Part shown: piece by piece, positions 53,377 to 64,000 of the stretch
How positions within the stretch are numbered: position 1 is the first letter of the stretch
Layout of the letters: each line of letters starts with the position of its first letter
NCBI GenBank assembly: GCA_963920575.1
Contig: OY986971.1
Coordinates: 14,250,492 to 14,314,491 of the forward strand
Direction: 5' to 3'
Source: Narthecium ossifragum
Taxonomy: Eukaryota > Streptophyta > Magnoliopsida > Dioscoreales > Nartheciaceae
Length of the DNA: 64,000 nt
Notes under the pieces: generated by a model
What the model was told of the DNA's origin: nothing
The model's database searches: none
Seen by the model: the letters and a program-made list of their open reading frames with translations, nothing else
Position numbers and translations under genes: made by a program

Positions 53377-54916
53377 TGATACGCCGAGCCTTCTCGTAGG
53401 CACGGGTACCTGTTCTCTTGCCGGGTCTCAACTCCTCTTTAACCAAATCTATTGCTAGGTCGAGAGATACCTTTAGGGTTTTTGGAGGAGAACCCTAGTA
53501 ATTCGACGAGGAAGGCGAAGACTGGAGGAGGGAGACGGAAGAGAAGAGGATACCTTGCAGATCCCCTTAGGGTTGGCCGGCTACTCTTGGACATCCAAGC
53601 CAAGGGAGGTGGCCGAGGAGATGCGGCGGCCAAGGATGGTCGCCGGTGTTGGGGACAATATGGCAGCAACGGACAGCGATGGATGGTGGCCGGCTGGTGG
53701 AGAGATAATCCGGCAGTAGAGAGAGATGAAGGTGGCTGGTGGCTGGTGGAATATTAAGTTATGGCTACTCCTAGCGTCAAGGATGGTCACCGGAGTTGGG
53801 GACTTGTACTTGCAGTGTACGGCGATGGATGGTGGCCGGCTGGTGGAGAGATAATCCAGCAGTATAGAGAGATGAAGGTGGCTGGTGGAATATTAAGTTA
53901 TGGCTACTCCTAGGGTTTCTCCACCTTTTAACTTTACTCATCAATGCATAAAAACCCCTAATACAAGCTATGGAGTGATACGAACCTCGCCAAGTTGTGG
54001 CGAAAACCGTAGCAAGATGAACTGTAGGATCGTTCTACAATCAGATTTAGATGGAAACCACGACCCGTTGCTTATAATCAAGCAAGAACCTTGGTATGAG
54101 GTGAGGACGCCACAAACAGGGATGGAAATCCGTTTGATAAGTCAAGATGAACGCCACAGGAAATCCTGATAAGTTCAATAGTTCTACGAAGAACCAAAGA
54201 GAAATTCTCACTTTTTTTATCAATCCAAAATCTGTTCTTCATTACATATATCCTGCCCATATACGAGCCAATACATTGAAAAACGTCATACTACTATTAA
54301 ATCCGAATTTATGACTCCACAATTCCAAGACTTGAACAATCAATGTAGAGCACAACTAGTTAATAAGCTGATTTCCCAAGTCAACCACTTCCAACTACCT
54401 TGATTTAAAACTCCAACCATGTTGACTTGAAATATTAAATGCCACACCCAGCTCATGCAACCTAATTCGTGATTGCCTTGATGATGTGGACCCGTCTTGG
54501 TTCTTCATTAGTTTTGAACTTGCATTCTTCTCCAATCTGAACCTCTTGAATTAATCCACCCAGTGCTGTTTTGAACCTCTTAGCCTGAGCTCTTGTGACT
54601 GGTCCTATTGGCATAAGAAATTGTTCTCGACTCTCTTTATCAGTTCTAACCATGGTCCCATCATGGAGGTCCTTTTGTAGAGACCTCAAAGAGTTCTACT
54701 CCAACCTGGATACCTTCTTGCTTAAACAAGTGACTTCTCAACCACACTAGGACTCATAATAGGAACTAGCAAAGCACAAACTGGACTCAAACTAGGAAAT
54801 CAACTAGGCCGGCTTTAGCTTGTGACCTGGTCCAAGGCTGGGTCCTCCCCAGGGGTGGAGCAGGACCTGGTTCCACTTAGCTGGGCGTGGGTTGGGCTTG
54901 GGTCCCAACCGTATCA
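53377..54916 (-). mobile_element. LTR, family E, rearranged and interrupted
   Basis: It starts TGATACGCCGAGCC and ends CCCAACCGTATCA. It has an internal partial duplication (about 53640-53770 repeated near 53776-53910) and carries a 688-bp insertion with its own duplication (53976-54663). The flanking pentamers do not match. Confidence 0.75.
53976..54663 (-). mobile_element. 688-bp TG...CA insertion with a gypsy Pol-like tail
   Basis: The perfect duplication TGGAG (53971-53975 and 54664-54668) flanks a segment that begins TGATACGAACCTCG and ends GTCCCATCA. On the minus strand, 54660-54462 is open and reads MPIGPVTRAQAKRFKTALGG, the TRAxAK motif seen at C-termini of plant gypsy-type polyproteins, then stops. 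About 480 AT-rich bases follow. Its LTR-like ends and size fit either a solo LTR with coding overlap or a tiny non-autonomous element. It is unrelated to families A-G apart from TGATACGA. Confidence 0.65.
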
Positions 54917-55019
54917 CCTGCTCCATTGGGACCTGGTTGCAGCCAACTCCTTGGTGTTTGGCCCGCCCAAGCAAGGACGTTGGTCCCTTCCTGGAATGGC
55001 TCGGCTTGACCTTGTATCA
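54917..55019 (-). mobile_element. LTR fragment, family B, outer end
   Basis: CCTGCTCCATTGGGACCTGG to CTTGACCTTGTATCA, the first about 100 bases of LTR-B on the minus strand, directly followed by the polypurine/ORF end of a B-type element. Confidence 0.78.
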
Positions 55020-56419
55020 TCCCTCCTTCCTTCAAAATTGGCCTTGTCCTCAAGGTCTAATGTGATGAGGAAAGAGGGCTCTTCTCTACTCGAACCTGAG
55101 TGACGTGGCTAGACCGCAACCGTTGCTCTGAACTCGGTGGTGAGAACCCTGGTCGCACCCATGGTGGATCAGGTGGTAATCGGATCAGCGAATCAAGGAG
55201 CCATGCTGCCGTTCTAGAAAGAGGGAACTGAAGCTCAGGCATATCCGATGGTTGCAGGAACACGAGGAAGTAAAGGACGGCTGTGGATTGGCGGTGTCGC
55301 GTCCTTAGTAGCTGGCTTCCTGGGTCGAAGACTAGGTCAACCCGAATCAAATCCTCCGAATGTGGAAGTAGACCCAATATGGCAGCTACATCCGTTCGAG
55401 ACCAGTTGAGCTTGGGGATCTCTCTGCTTTGCTCGAAAGAGATGATCCGGCCTCGGGCTACAGCAGTCCTTACGGTCAGAGTCGACAAAGTTGTTCTGAA
55501 ACTTTGAGTGGTTGATGGTTGCTAGGTGATGCTCATGGATCAGATCAGCTGGAAGATGGCATCTGAATGAGGAGAGAAACTCCTAGGATAGCTCAGTTTG
55601 CTTGTGGGATGCCCGATCATCTGAAGATGCGTAGGGAACATCTGGATCTGATCTCGTTGAAGTCTGAAATCAAGCTTGATCAAGTCAGATTGGCTGAGCT
55701 TGATTGGACTTGGCGGGCTAAGATCACATCTGACTAGATTGAATCTGACTGAACCCACTTGAGTCTGAGTTAGCCCGAACTGGTCTGAATCTAGGCTTGA
55801 TCGGATTTGGTTGGTGTAGCCAAATCTGGTGGAGCATGGATTGAATGTGTCCAAGTCTTGTAAGCTCGAGTCTGACTTGATCAAGCGTGGAAGATTGAGT
55901 CGGAGTCTGATCAGGTTCAAACGGTGGTGATTTGATCGGATCTGATATGATGGTTGAGATCTGTCCAGTGCTTGACGAAGCTTGGGAATGGAAAGAGATC
56001 TGGCAGCTGAAAGTGCCCGGAACTCAATCGCTTGTGAGGGAACCTCGTCGGAGTTCAAATCCCCTAGAGAAGAGGTAGTGAGATGATGGGGGTTCGATCC
56101 AACAGAGTGAATCCGATCCGGATGGGTGTCAGCTCCGGTGGCGGATCTGGAGGGGGTCCGCGTCGGTCAAGAGTGAGGAGATGGAACCGACAGTGATCCG
56201 CTGGTTGGGGTTTGGAGCCAAGCTTGGTAATGACGGGGAAGGGGTCAGGAGGTTTTAGGGGATGGCCCTTGATGCCTCTGGAGATCCTTCAGTGGGTTGT
56301 GAGACGAGGTTATGGTAGTATTGGGCAGAGGTAGGGTGTGACTTCTTCCTTCAAGAGTGTCGCCGGAGTGGGGGGAGATGGAGTTGGGAGCCGGCGGGGT
56401 TGTACATGGAACGGCTATG
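55020..56419 (-). pseudogene. Non-autonomous B-type ORF, C-terminal half, broken
   Basis: The minus-strand order is as in the intact 49343 ORF. From the C-terminal end upward: Pol-like tail region, SSEQRLRSSHVTQV, LLDSLIRLPPDPPWVRPGFSP, LIRVDLVFDPGSQLLRTRH, FEQSREIPKLN, then (frame change near 55510) LSYPRSFSPHSDAIFQLI, SPIKLSQSDLIKLDF, FGYTNQIRSS, LNLPRLIKSDSSLQDL. It carries the SYP module rather than the WRSDP module. It ends at the solo A LTR and continues at 57682. Confidence 0.75.
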
Positions 56420-57681
56420 TGTTACGAGCGGTCTACTCGTGATCCTCTCGTAATGGGTCTCTACTGCTCCAATCGATCAGAATTGAGTCTGATCGGGCTT
56501 GATTGAGTCCAACTGGTTGATTTGGCTAATTGGATCGAATCTAGCTCAAGGAATTGGGTGAGGCTTGACTTGATTGGGCTAAGTGGCTTGGCTTGGCTGA
56601 ACCGGACTTTATTGGGCTGAACCTGATTGAAGGGCTGAACCGGGTTGATCCAAGAGCTGTGGTTCGCCGGAGTAGATCGCCGGCGGCGGTCGGGATAGTG
56701 GCAGGAAGCGTCGCCTGGAGGTGGGGATGAGATCTACCGGCTCGGATCGGTCGAGAGATGGCTAGATCGGCGGGATCTAGAGGTCGACGGCGGTAGGATT
56801 TGGGTTCACCGGCGTCGGGGACGACGGGGAGGCTCAGGGATGGCTTAGGACGTCGGAAAGATGGTCGGGAAAGGGTCGTGGAAGGCTGGGGAAGGGTTTA
56901 GAGTGGTTTAGGGGTGAGATCGGGGTCGGATAGGGGTTGACGGCGATGGGGACGAAGGTCGGGTTACCGTGGGAAGGCGCCGGAGACGGTGAACGGGGCG
57001 GTGAAGGGGCTTTCCGGAGTCGTGAGGGCTTGGGAAAGAAGATGGCAGTCTTGGATCGTAGCGAAGGTGGCCGGAGAGGGCTTGACGGAGGAGATCGGCG
57101 GGAAGGTAGGGTTTCGGGATAGAGGAAGACGATGAACAGTGGCTGGTGACGAGGAGAGAGAGTGATGACGTGGCGCTGACGTGGAGGAGAGAGAAAGTGA
57201 CGGAAGAGAGAGAAACACTGGTGGAGGCGGTGCCGGCTACGGGGAAGATGACCGACGGGGAAGAAGGTGGATCTATGGTAGATATCTGGTGGAATCTACT
57301 TTACTTCTACTCCTATGATATTCTACTCCTATGATAACTTATCAACTACTCTTAATCATTCATCTCATGCATCCTTACCTAATACAAACTACTAAGGTCC
57401 TTTTATAGAGATCTTGACAGAGTCCTAATCCACTAGAAAAACCCCCTTGCTTGATTAGCAAGTAATAAGGTTTCTGACTCAACTCAACTTCCTAACTCAA
57501 AGGGACTCTTAATTAATTCCTAACAATCAACTAGGACTCAATAAAAGACTAATGATAAATACTAAGTAAATACTCTAGTTTGAACTAGGGAAGTCCAAGT
57601 CAAACTAGGAAAGAGGTTGAACCAGCTTGGTTCCTCTTCTGGGTTCGGGTCCAGTTGGTCGAGTCGGATCGACTCGTATCA
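56420..57681 (-). mobile_element. Solo LTR, family A
   Basis: 1262 bp, TGTTACGAGCGGTCTACTCG to GATCGACTCGTATCA on the plus strand, with the perfect duplication CTATG (56415-56419 and 57682-57686) inside the non-autonomous ORF. Confidence 0.94.
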
Positions 57682-58332
57682 CTATGGGAGGAGAGGTTGG
57701 GTGGCTGTGAGGAGCTTCAAGAACACCAGTGGGTTTTGAGTTTCTGCCGGGGTCAATGATGAAGAAGGCATGGTCGGGGAAGGTTGTGATGGGATTGGGG
57801 TTGGAGTGAGGAGGACCTTGGTGGCAGTTACATTGTGTGGGGAGGGCTTCAACTAAGGTGAGGTCAGTGGCTGCAGCTTTGGGTATGGTGGATAGATCGC
57901 CGGAGATGTCAATCGACAATGGGGATGGTAAAGGAAGGGACGTGGGTTTGTAGGGGGAAAGATGGTGGCCTTGGTTAGTGACGGGGGCTGCCGAAGAGGA
58001 ATAGGGAGAATTGTTTGTGGTGGGAAGGTAGGGTTTGGATGAAGGGAAGGAGGAAGAAGATGATGGCAGGGTGTTGACTGGGCCCTGGGTAAGGGGGCAG
58101 CGGGTGTTGTTCATGGTTTGGGTAATACAACAGCTCATGGGTAGGTGGTGTATGAGGAGGGCAATAGTGGGGTTTTGGAGGAAGCGGAGTCGGAATCGTA
58201 TGAGTCCTAATCCAGGTAGAGCTGGGTTTAGGTTCTGCAATCGAAGTTGCAGCTAGAATGCGATATTGACTTGGAATCTGAACCCTGGTATGGCTTGACT
58301 GATTTGAAGGAGAATATTTTTGTATCATTACT
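57682..58332 (-). pseudogene. Non-autonomous ORF, middle part, broken
   Basis: It continues the ORF cut at 56419: a threonine/proline-rich stretch with AAATDLTLVEALPTQCN, SSSSFPSSKPYLPTTNN, STWIRTHTIPTP and, near 58320, IQKYSPSNQSSHTRVQIPS. Several frame changes occur. It is cut at 58332 by an E/F LTR piece, so the Gag-like front is missing. Confidence 0.7.
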
Positions 58333-58718
58333 TCCCACTATTCTCATAGGCACGGGTACCTGGTCTCTTGCCGGGTCTCAGCTCCTCCTTAGCCAAATCT
58401 ATGGCTAGGTCTAGAGATACCTTTAGGGTTTTAGGAGGAGGACCCTAGGTATTCGACGAGGAAGGCGAAGACTGGAGGAGGGAGACGGAAGAGAAGAGGA
58501 TACCTTGCAGAACCCCTTAGGGTTGGCCGACTACTCTTGGAGATCCAAGCCAAGGGAGGTGGCGGAGGAGATGAGGTGGCCAAGGATGGTCGCCGGTGTA
58601 CTGTAGATGGTATTGGCGGATGGAGATGGATGGTGGCCTGTTGGTGGAGAGATAATCCGGCAGTAGAGAGACATGAAGGTGGCTGGTGGCTGGTTGCTGG
58701 TTGCTGCTGGAATATTAA
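58333..58718 (-). mobile_element. LTR fragment, family E/F
   Basis: From TCATAGGCACGGGTACCTGG to GGAATATTAAGTTG, the inner half of an E/F LTR on the minus strand; the outer half and both true ends are missing. Confidence 0.75.
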
Positions 58719-60325
58719 GTTGAGGAGCCAGAGCTATCAGATCCTCAGCTTGAGCAACACCCGCTGCCACCTTATCCAGCTTCACCACCTCAGTCAGATC
58801 CTGCCCCATATCTCAGCCCAGTCAGCACCCTGTCATCATCTTCTTCCTTCTCCCCTTCATCCAAACCCTACCTTCCCACCACCAGCAATTCCTCTTCGGC
58901 AACCCCCGTCACTAACAAAGGTCCTCCTCACTCCTACCCCAATCCCCCCATCACAATCTTCCCAGACTCCGGCGGCAAACCTCAAGCAAGTCACAGTCTA
59001 CCTCCGCCCAATACTACCATAACCTCCTCTCACAGCCCACTGAAGGTTCTCCTGGGGCATCAAAGGCCATCCCCTAAACCTCCTGACCCATTCCCCGACA
59101 TTACCAAGCCCGCCTCCAGGCCCCAACTAGTGGATCACCGTCGGTTCCATCTCCTCACTCTTGACTGACGTGGACCCCCTCCCAATCCGACAGCAGAACT
59201 GACACCCATCCGGATTCACTCTGTTGGACCGAATCTCCATCCTCCCACTACCTTCTCCATGGGATTTGAATTCCGACAAGCTTCCCTCAGAAGCGATTGA
59301 GTTCCGGCCAATTTCAGCTGTCGTTTGAACCAGATCAGATCAGATCATATCAAATCATATCTCTTTCCATTCCCTAGCTTCGTCAAGCACAGGAAAAATC
59401 TCAACCATCAGATCAAATCATATCAAATCACCACCGTTTGAACCAGATCAGACTCCAACTCAATCTTCCACGCTTGATCGAGTCAGACTCCAGTTTACAA
59501 GACTTGGACAGATTCAAGCCAGGCTCCACCAGATTTGGCTACACCAACCAAATCCGATCCAACCTAGATTCAGACCAGTTCGGGCTAACACAGACTCAAG
59601 TAGGTTAAGTCAGATGTGATCTTAGCCAGTCAAGTCCAGGCAAGCTCAGCCAATCCGACTTGGTCAGGCCAAATTTCAGACTTCAGCAAGATCAGACCAG
59701 ATTCCAGATGATCTCAGCATTCCAAACAGCTTGCAACGAGATCCAGCCATTTGATCTATCCAGTCTCCAATCCGGCAGGCTGAATCGACGATCTGAACCT
59801 GGTCAAGCACCCTTAGGTCATCAGAACCGTCCAGATCCGATCCGGATAATCTCTACGCATCATCGACATTTGATCAAGCATCCAATGATTGATCTGAGCT
59901 ATCCAAGTAGTTTCCCTCCTTATTCGGATGCCATCTTCCAGCTGACCTGATCCATGAGCATTGCCCAGCAACCATCAACCACTCAAGGCTTCAGAACAAG
60001 TAAGTCAACTATGACCGTTAGGACTGATGTTGAAGCTAGAGCCCTGATGATCCCTTACGAGCAAAGCAGAGAGATATCCAAGCTCAACTGCACTCGACTG
60101 TATTCTGCACCCATATTAGGTCTACTTCCACATTGGGAGGACTCGATTCGAGTTGATCTAGTTTTCGACCCCGGACGACATACGATGACTATGCACATCC
60201 ACCGATCCGTAGCCTTTACTTCTTGGAGTTCCAGCGACCCCCCGATACACCGGCGCTTCAGTTTCGTTCTTCTAGACCCGCTGCATGGCCTCCTGATACA
60301 GTGGCCCTATTACCAACTGATTCAC
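58719..60325 (+). pseudogene. Non-autonomous ORF fragment, plus strand, broken
   Basis: Plus-strand segments in the usual order: EEPELSDPQLEQHPLPPYP (about 58720), SSSFSPSSKPYLPTTSNS, SHSPLKVLLGHQRPSPKPPDP (about 59040), an insertion-bearing stretch, SNQIRSN-type repeats, KLSQSDLVRPNF, LSYPSSFPPYSDAIFQLT (about 59900), ARALMIPYEQSREISKLN, LGLLPHWEDSIRVDLVFDPGR (about 60130). It is broken by stops near 59165, 59600 and 59950 and a repeated ATCAGATCA segment near 59330-59450. Both ends abut LTR pieces; no Pol-like tail remains before the A LTR at 60326. Confidence 0.75.
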
Positions 60326-61285
60326 TGATACGAGTCGATCCGACTCGACCAACTGGACCCGAACCCAGAAGAGGAACCAAACTGGTTCAGCCTCTTTCCT
60401 AGTTTGACTTGGACTTCCCTAGTTCAAACTAGAGTATTTGATTAGGATTTATCATTAGCCTTTTATATTTAATTGAGTCCTAGTTGATATTTGAGTTAGT
60501 AAGTTGAGTTGAGTCTGAAAGCCTTATTACTTGCTAATTGAGCAAGAGGGTTTTTTAGTTGGATTAGGACTCTGTCAAGGCCTCTATAAAAGGGACCTCA
60601 TTAGTTTGTATTAGGGGAGGATGAATGATGAAGAATATTATTAAGAATAGTTGATAGAATATCATAGGAGTAGAATATCATAAGAGCAGAGGTAATGTAG
60701 TTTTCCACCAGAAATCCACCTTCTTCCCCTTCGGTCAACTTCTCCGCAGCCGGCACCGCCTTCACCGGCATTTCTCTCTCCCCGTCACTTCCTCTCTCCG
60801 CCACGTCAGCACCACGTCATCACCATCTTCTTTCTCTCTTCTCTTCTGCGTGTTGCAACCCTACCGCCGCCCGTCATTCCCTCAGCCTTCTCCGGCCGTC
60901 CGCGTCACCTCCAAAGTCCACCTTCGACCTCCCTTGTAGCCCACGACCTCGCCAAGCCGCTCTTCCGCCTCCCCGGCGCCTTCCCCGTCGTTCCCCACTT
61001 CACAGCCGCCACCGTCTTCCACGACCCCGACAACCACCTCCCAAATCCCTACCCAGTTCCCGGCCGACCCCCCTAAACCGATCCCAACCTTCCTAAGCCA
61101 CTCCCGGAGCCTCCCCCGTCGTCCCCGTCGCCGGCCGACCCAACCTTCACCGCCGTCTTCCCCAGATCCGGTCGATCCGGCATCGCTCCGCCCGATCCAC
61201 TCCGGTAGATCTGTTCCCCATCAACCCACGACCCTTCCTGCCAAGGTACCGACCGCCGGAGACGCCCTACGCCGGCGAACCACAG
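60326..61285 (+). mobile_element. Truncated LTR, family A, plus strand
   Basis: It starts TGATACGAGTCGATCC and runs to GCCGGCGAACCACAG, where a C LTR end begins. The last about 300 bases of the LTR are missing. Confidence 0.8.
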
Positions 61286-61422
61286 TGTCGCGCCCCGACC
61301 CGCGGACGCCAAACCGGGCCGGGACACGAGGGGGAAGGACCTACAGCTACTAGCCTCAACTGGCGGAAACAGTTGACAACAAGAACAAGGCGGAAGCAAA
61401 CTAACAACATCTATTACAAACG
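61286..61422 (-). mobile_element. LTR-C end fragment
   Basis: TGTCGCGCCCCGACCC ... ATTACAAACG is the terminal 137 bp of a minus-strand C LTR, cut by the B LTR. Confidence 0.7.
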
Positions 61423-62272
61423 TGATACGATGCACCTTCTCAAGGGCTTTCGTACCGGGTCTCTTGCCTTATCTCAGATCCTCTTTAGCCAAATCTATGG
61501 CTAGGTCGAGAGATACCTTTAGGGTTTTAGGAGAAGGACCCTAGGTATTCGACGAGGAAGACGAAGACTAGAGGAGGAGATGGATGAGAAGAGGGATACC
61601 TTGCAGCTCCTCTAGGGTTGGCTGGCTTCTCTTGGAGATCCAAGCCTTGGAGAACGTGGTGGAGGGAAGCATGGCAGCCAAGGGGACGCCGGTGATGGGG
61701 ACGTGCACTGTAGATGGCAGCGGTGGACGGCAATGGATGGTGGCCGGCTGGTGGAGAAAGAATCCGGCAGGAGAGAGATGAAGGTGGCTGGTGGATTTCT
61801 GTGGAAACTAGGGTTACAGCTACTCCTATATTACTACTCCTAAGATTTATCTCTACTAAATAATAACTCTCATAAATTCGTCCATCCATAATACCAGCTA
61901 TAGAGGTCCTTTTATAGAGGCCTCAAGAGAGTTCTACTCCAACCTGAATACTACCTTGCTTTAATCAGCAAGTAACCAGACTTTCCTAATAATACTCAAT
62001 CTTATCTCAACTCCCTAATAACAAGGACTCATAATAAGAACTGATTTAAGCAAATCATAAACTGAACTTAATCTAGGAAACTGACTCAATCAAGATAACT
62101 ACTAACTAGGAAATCAACTAAGTAACCAAACCAACTTGGGGATAGGAATCCTTTTGGCTGGTTGGGCTTAGGACACCCAAAGGGACCTGGTTGCAGCCAG
62201 CTCCTTGGTGTGGGCCCACCCAAGCAAGGATGTGGGTCCCTTCTTGGATTGGCTCAGTTCGTCCTCGTATCA
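61423..62272 (-). mobile_element. 3' LTR, family B, of an element running off the window
   Basis: 850 bp, TGATACGATGCACC to GTCCTCGTATCA on the plus strand, followed on the internal side by a purine-rich tract and the ORF tail. The 5' LTR lies beyond 64000. Confidence 0.87.
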
Positions 62273-64000
62273 TCCCCTCTCCCTTCGAAATTGGCCTTGT
62301 CCTCAAGGCCTGAATTTGCTGATGGAAAAGGGCTCTGCTCTTCTTGGACCGGAGTGACGTGGTTGGACTGCAACTGCAACTTTGGATTCGGTGGTGAGAA
62401 ACCTGGTCGGTCCCATGGTGGATCTAATGGTATCCGAAGCGGCGAGTCAGGGGGCCATGCTGCCGGTCTAGAAGGAGGAGGCTGAAACTTAGGTGGATCT
62501 GGTGGCCTATGGAACTCCAAGAAGTAGAGGGCGGCTGTAGATCGACGATTGGGCCACCTCAAGTGCTGGCGTCCTAGGTCAAAGACTCGGTCAACCTGAA
62601 TCAAATCCTTCCAAGGTGGAAGTAGACCCAAGACGGCGGCTGGATACAGTCGTGCCGAGGACAAAGCATCCAGGGGACGATCTGATGGTTCAGGTGGCTC
62701 CAAGCATGGGATCTTCAATGGTTCTCCTGGATCATCCTCGTCACGTCCCATGATTAGTGTCGCCCATGACCATAGAACAAGATCTGATCTCCGTGGCCTT
62801 GTCGGATGTGCAGGGTCTTGGCTTGATGCTGAGTCATGCTCGCTTTGGTCCAGTCTGAAGTGAAGTCGGCTGGGCCACGCTTCTGCTGCACTATTTTGAT
62901 CTTGATCAGGTTCAGTTTGGCTGAGCTTGATGGAGCTTGGCTGGCTGCAATCAGATCTAGCCGGATTGATTCTGGCTGCATCCAATTGAGTCTGACTTAG
63001 CCTGGTCTGATTTGAGCTTGGTCGGATCTGGTTGGTGTAACCAAACCTGGTTGTGCTTGGATGAAATTTGACCAAGTCTTGTAAGCTGCAATTTGACTTG
63101 ATCAATTGTAGGTGATGGAGTCGGAGTTTGATCAGGTTCAAACCGTAGTGATTTGATTTGATCTGATCAGATGGCTGAAGTGCTCTGGCAACTGAGAGGT
63201 GACTGAACTTGGTTGCCGGTGAGGGATGTTCATCAGGGTTTGGATCCCATGGAGAATAGGGGATGAGAGGATGGGGGTTCGGTCCAGGTGGCGGATCTGG
63301 AGGGGGTTTGGGGTCAGCCTCGGTAAGGCTACGGGAAGGGTCAGGAGGGTTGGGGGATGGTCTTTGGTGGCTTGAGAGATCCTTCAGTGGGCCATGGAAG
63401 GAGGTTATGGTAGGATCAGGGACAGGTTAGGCAACGATTACCTTGGGGGTTGCTGTCGGAGTTGAAGGAGAGGGATTTGCGATTGGGGTAGGAGTGAGGA
63501 AGACCTTGGGGGAGGTTACATGGTGCGGGGAGGGCTTCAACTAAGGTGAGGTTGGCTGCTAAAGAGGAATTGCAGGTGGGAAGGTAGGGTTTGGATGAGG
63601 GAAATAACGAAGGAGATGATGGCAGGATGTTGACTGGGCTGGGATGTGGTGTGGTAAGGGGGCAGCGGGTGTTGTTCATGGTTTGGGTCATGGGGCAGCT
63701 CATGGGTAGGGGGAGTATGAGGTGTCCTAATCCAGGTAGAGCTAGGTTTAGGTTCTGAAATCCAAGTTGTAGCTAGAATGGGATTTTGGCTGGAAATCTG
63801 AACTCCAATAGGGCTTGACTGATTTGTAGGAGAATATCGTTGGATCATTGCTTCCCACTGTTCTTCTGAAGGGTAAGGTAGAGGGATCCAACATTGGACA
63901 GCTTCCTTCCATTGTTCAACGGTAGGGTAAGCCGTACTGCAAGTTTGACTAGGATTCCTAGTTGGAGTAGGATTTGTAATCCTAGTTCCAGTAGGATTTT
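62273..64000 (-). pseudogene. Non-autonomous B/G-type ORF, 5' part outside window
   Basis: The minus-strand ORF is open from 63141 into the LTR (stop near 62254). It reads HPSTTRFGYTNQIRPSS, RLHFRLDQSEHDSASSQDP, RPRRSDLVLWSWATLIMGRD, DDPGEPLKIPCLEPPEPSDR, LIQVDRVFDLGRQHLRW, LEFHRPPDPPKFQPPPSRP and the tail SGLEDKANFEGRG. Upstream, in shifted frames, lie EALPAPCNLPQGLP, STWIRTPHTPPTHELP, MIQRYSPTNQSSPIGVQIS and, near 63950, the TRITNPTPTRN linker unit. It carries the WRSDP module like the 40817-43208 copy. It is broken by at least three frame changes between 63141 and 63850. Confidence 0.77.

Overview
The window is repeat-dense nuclear DNA of a flowering plant. I find no host gene, RNA gene, organelle insert or CRISPR array. 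Nearly all of it is LTR retrotransposon sequence of the Ty3/gypsy (chromovirus) type. The host assignment rests on plant-type chromovirus Gag and Pol motifs, primer binding sites matching the 3' end of plant initiator Met-tRNA (TGGTATCAGAGC), and 5-bp target-site duplications (TSDs). I cannot name the species.

LTR families, with local labels: A starts TGATACGAGTCGATCC and ends CGCTCGTAACA or CGCTCGTATCA (about 1.2-1.35 kb). B starts TGATACGAGGTCGAAC and ends GGTGCATCGTATCA (about 0.85 kb); G is a longer B variant. E starts TGATACGGTT and ends CTCGGCGTAACA (about 0.85 kb); F is an E variant starting TGTTACGA. C (about 2.3 kb) and D (about 3.07 kb) start TGTGAGGACC and end CGACA or CGTGACA. C and D go with a Tekay/Del-like pol. 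E and F go with a Reina-like gag-pol. A, B and G flank non-autonomous elements that have no reverse transcriptase but carry a long proline/serine-rich ORF.

Layout: 1-5574, minus-strand A element cut by a D LTR. 5575-14940, Tekay-like gag and integrase remnants with C LTRs and two A solo LTRs, one inside the other. 14941-24554, a Reina-like gag-pol on the minus strand, interrupted by solo LTRs B and D. 24555-30302, a scrapyard of fragments. 30303-47616, a G element whose 5' LTR is split by an E element, which holds an A element, which holds a B element (four levels). 47617-53002, older LTR pieces split by the youngest-looking element, a complete B copy with an uninterrupted 833-residue ORF. 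53003-64000, more fragments, a solo A LTR and the 3' part of another B element.

The main biological story is a group of non-autonomous elements that keep the front of Gag (start context and proline-rich region), a Gag linker repeat and the last residues of Pol, but replace everything between with an unrecognised coding module. They share primer binding site, TATA box and an upstream hairpin with the Reina-like elements, which are the likely source of replication proteins. The Gag-Pol copies seen here are all broken.
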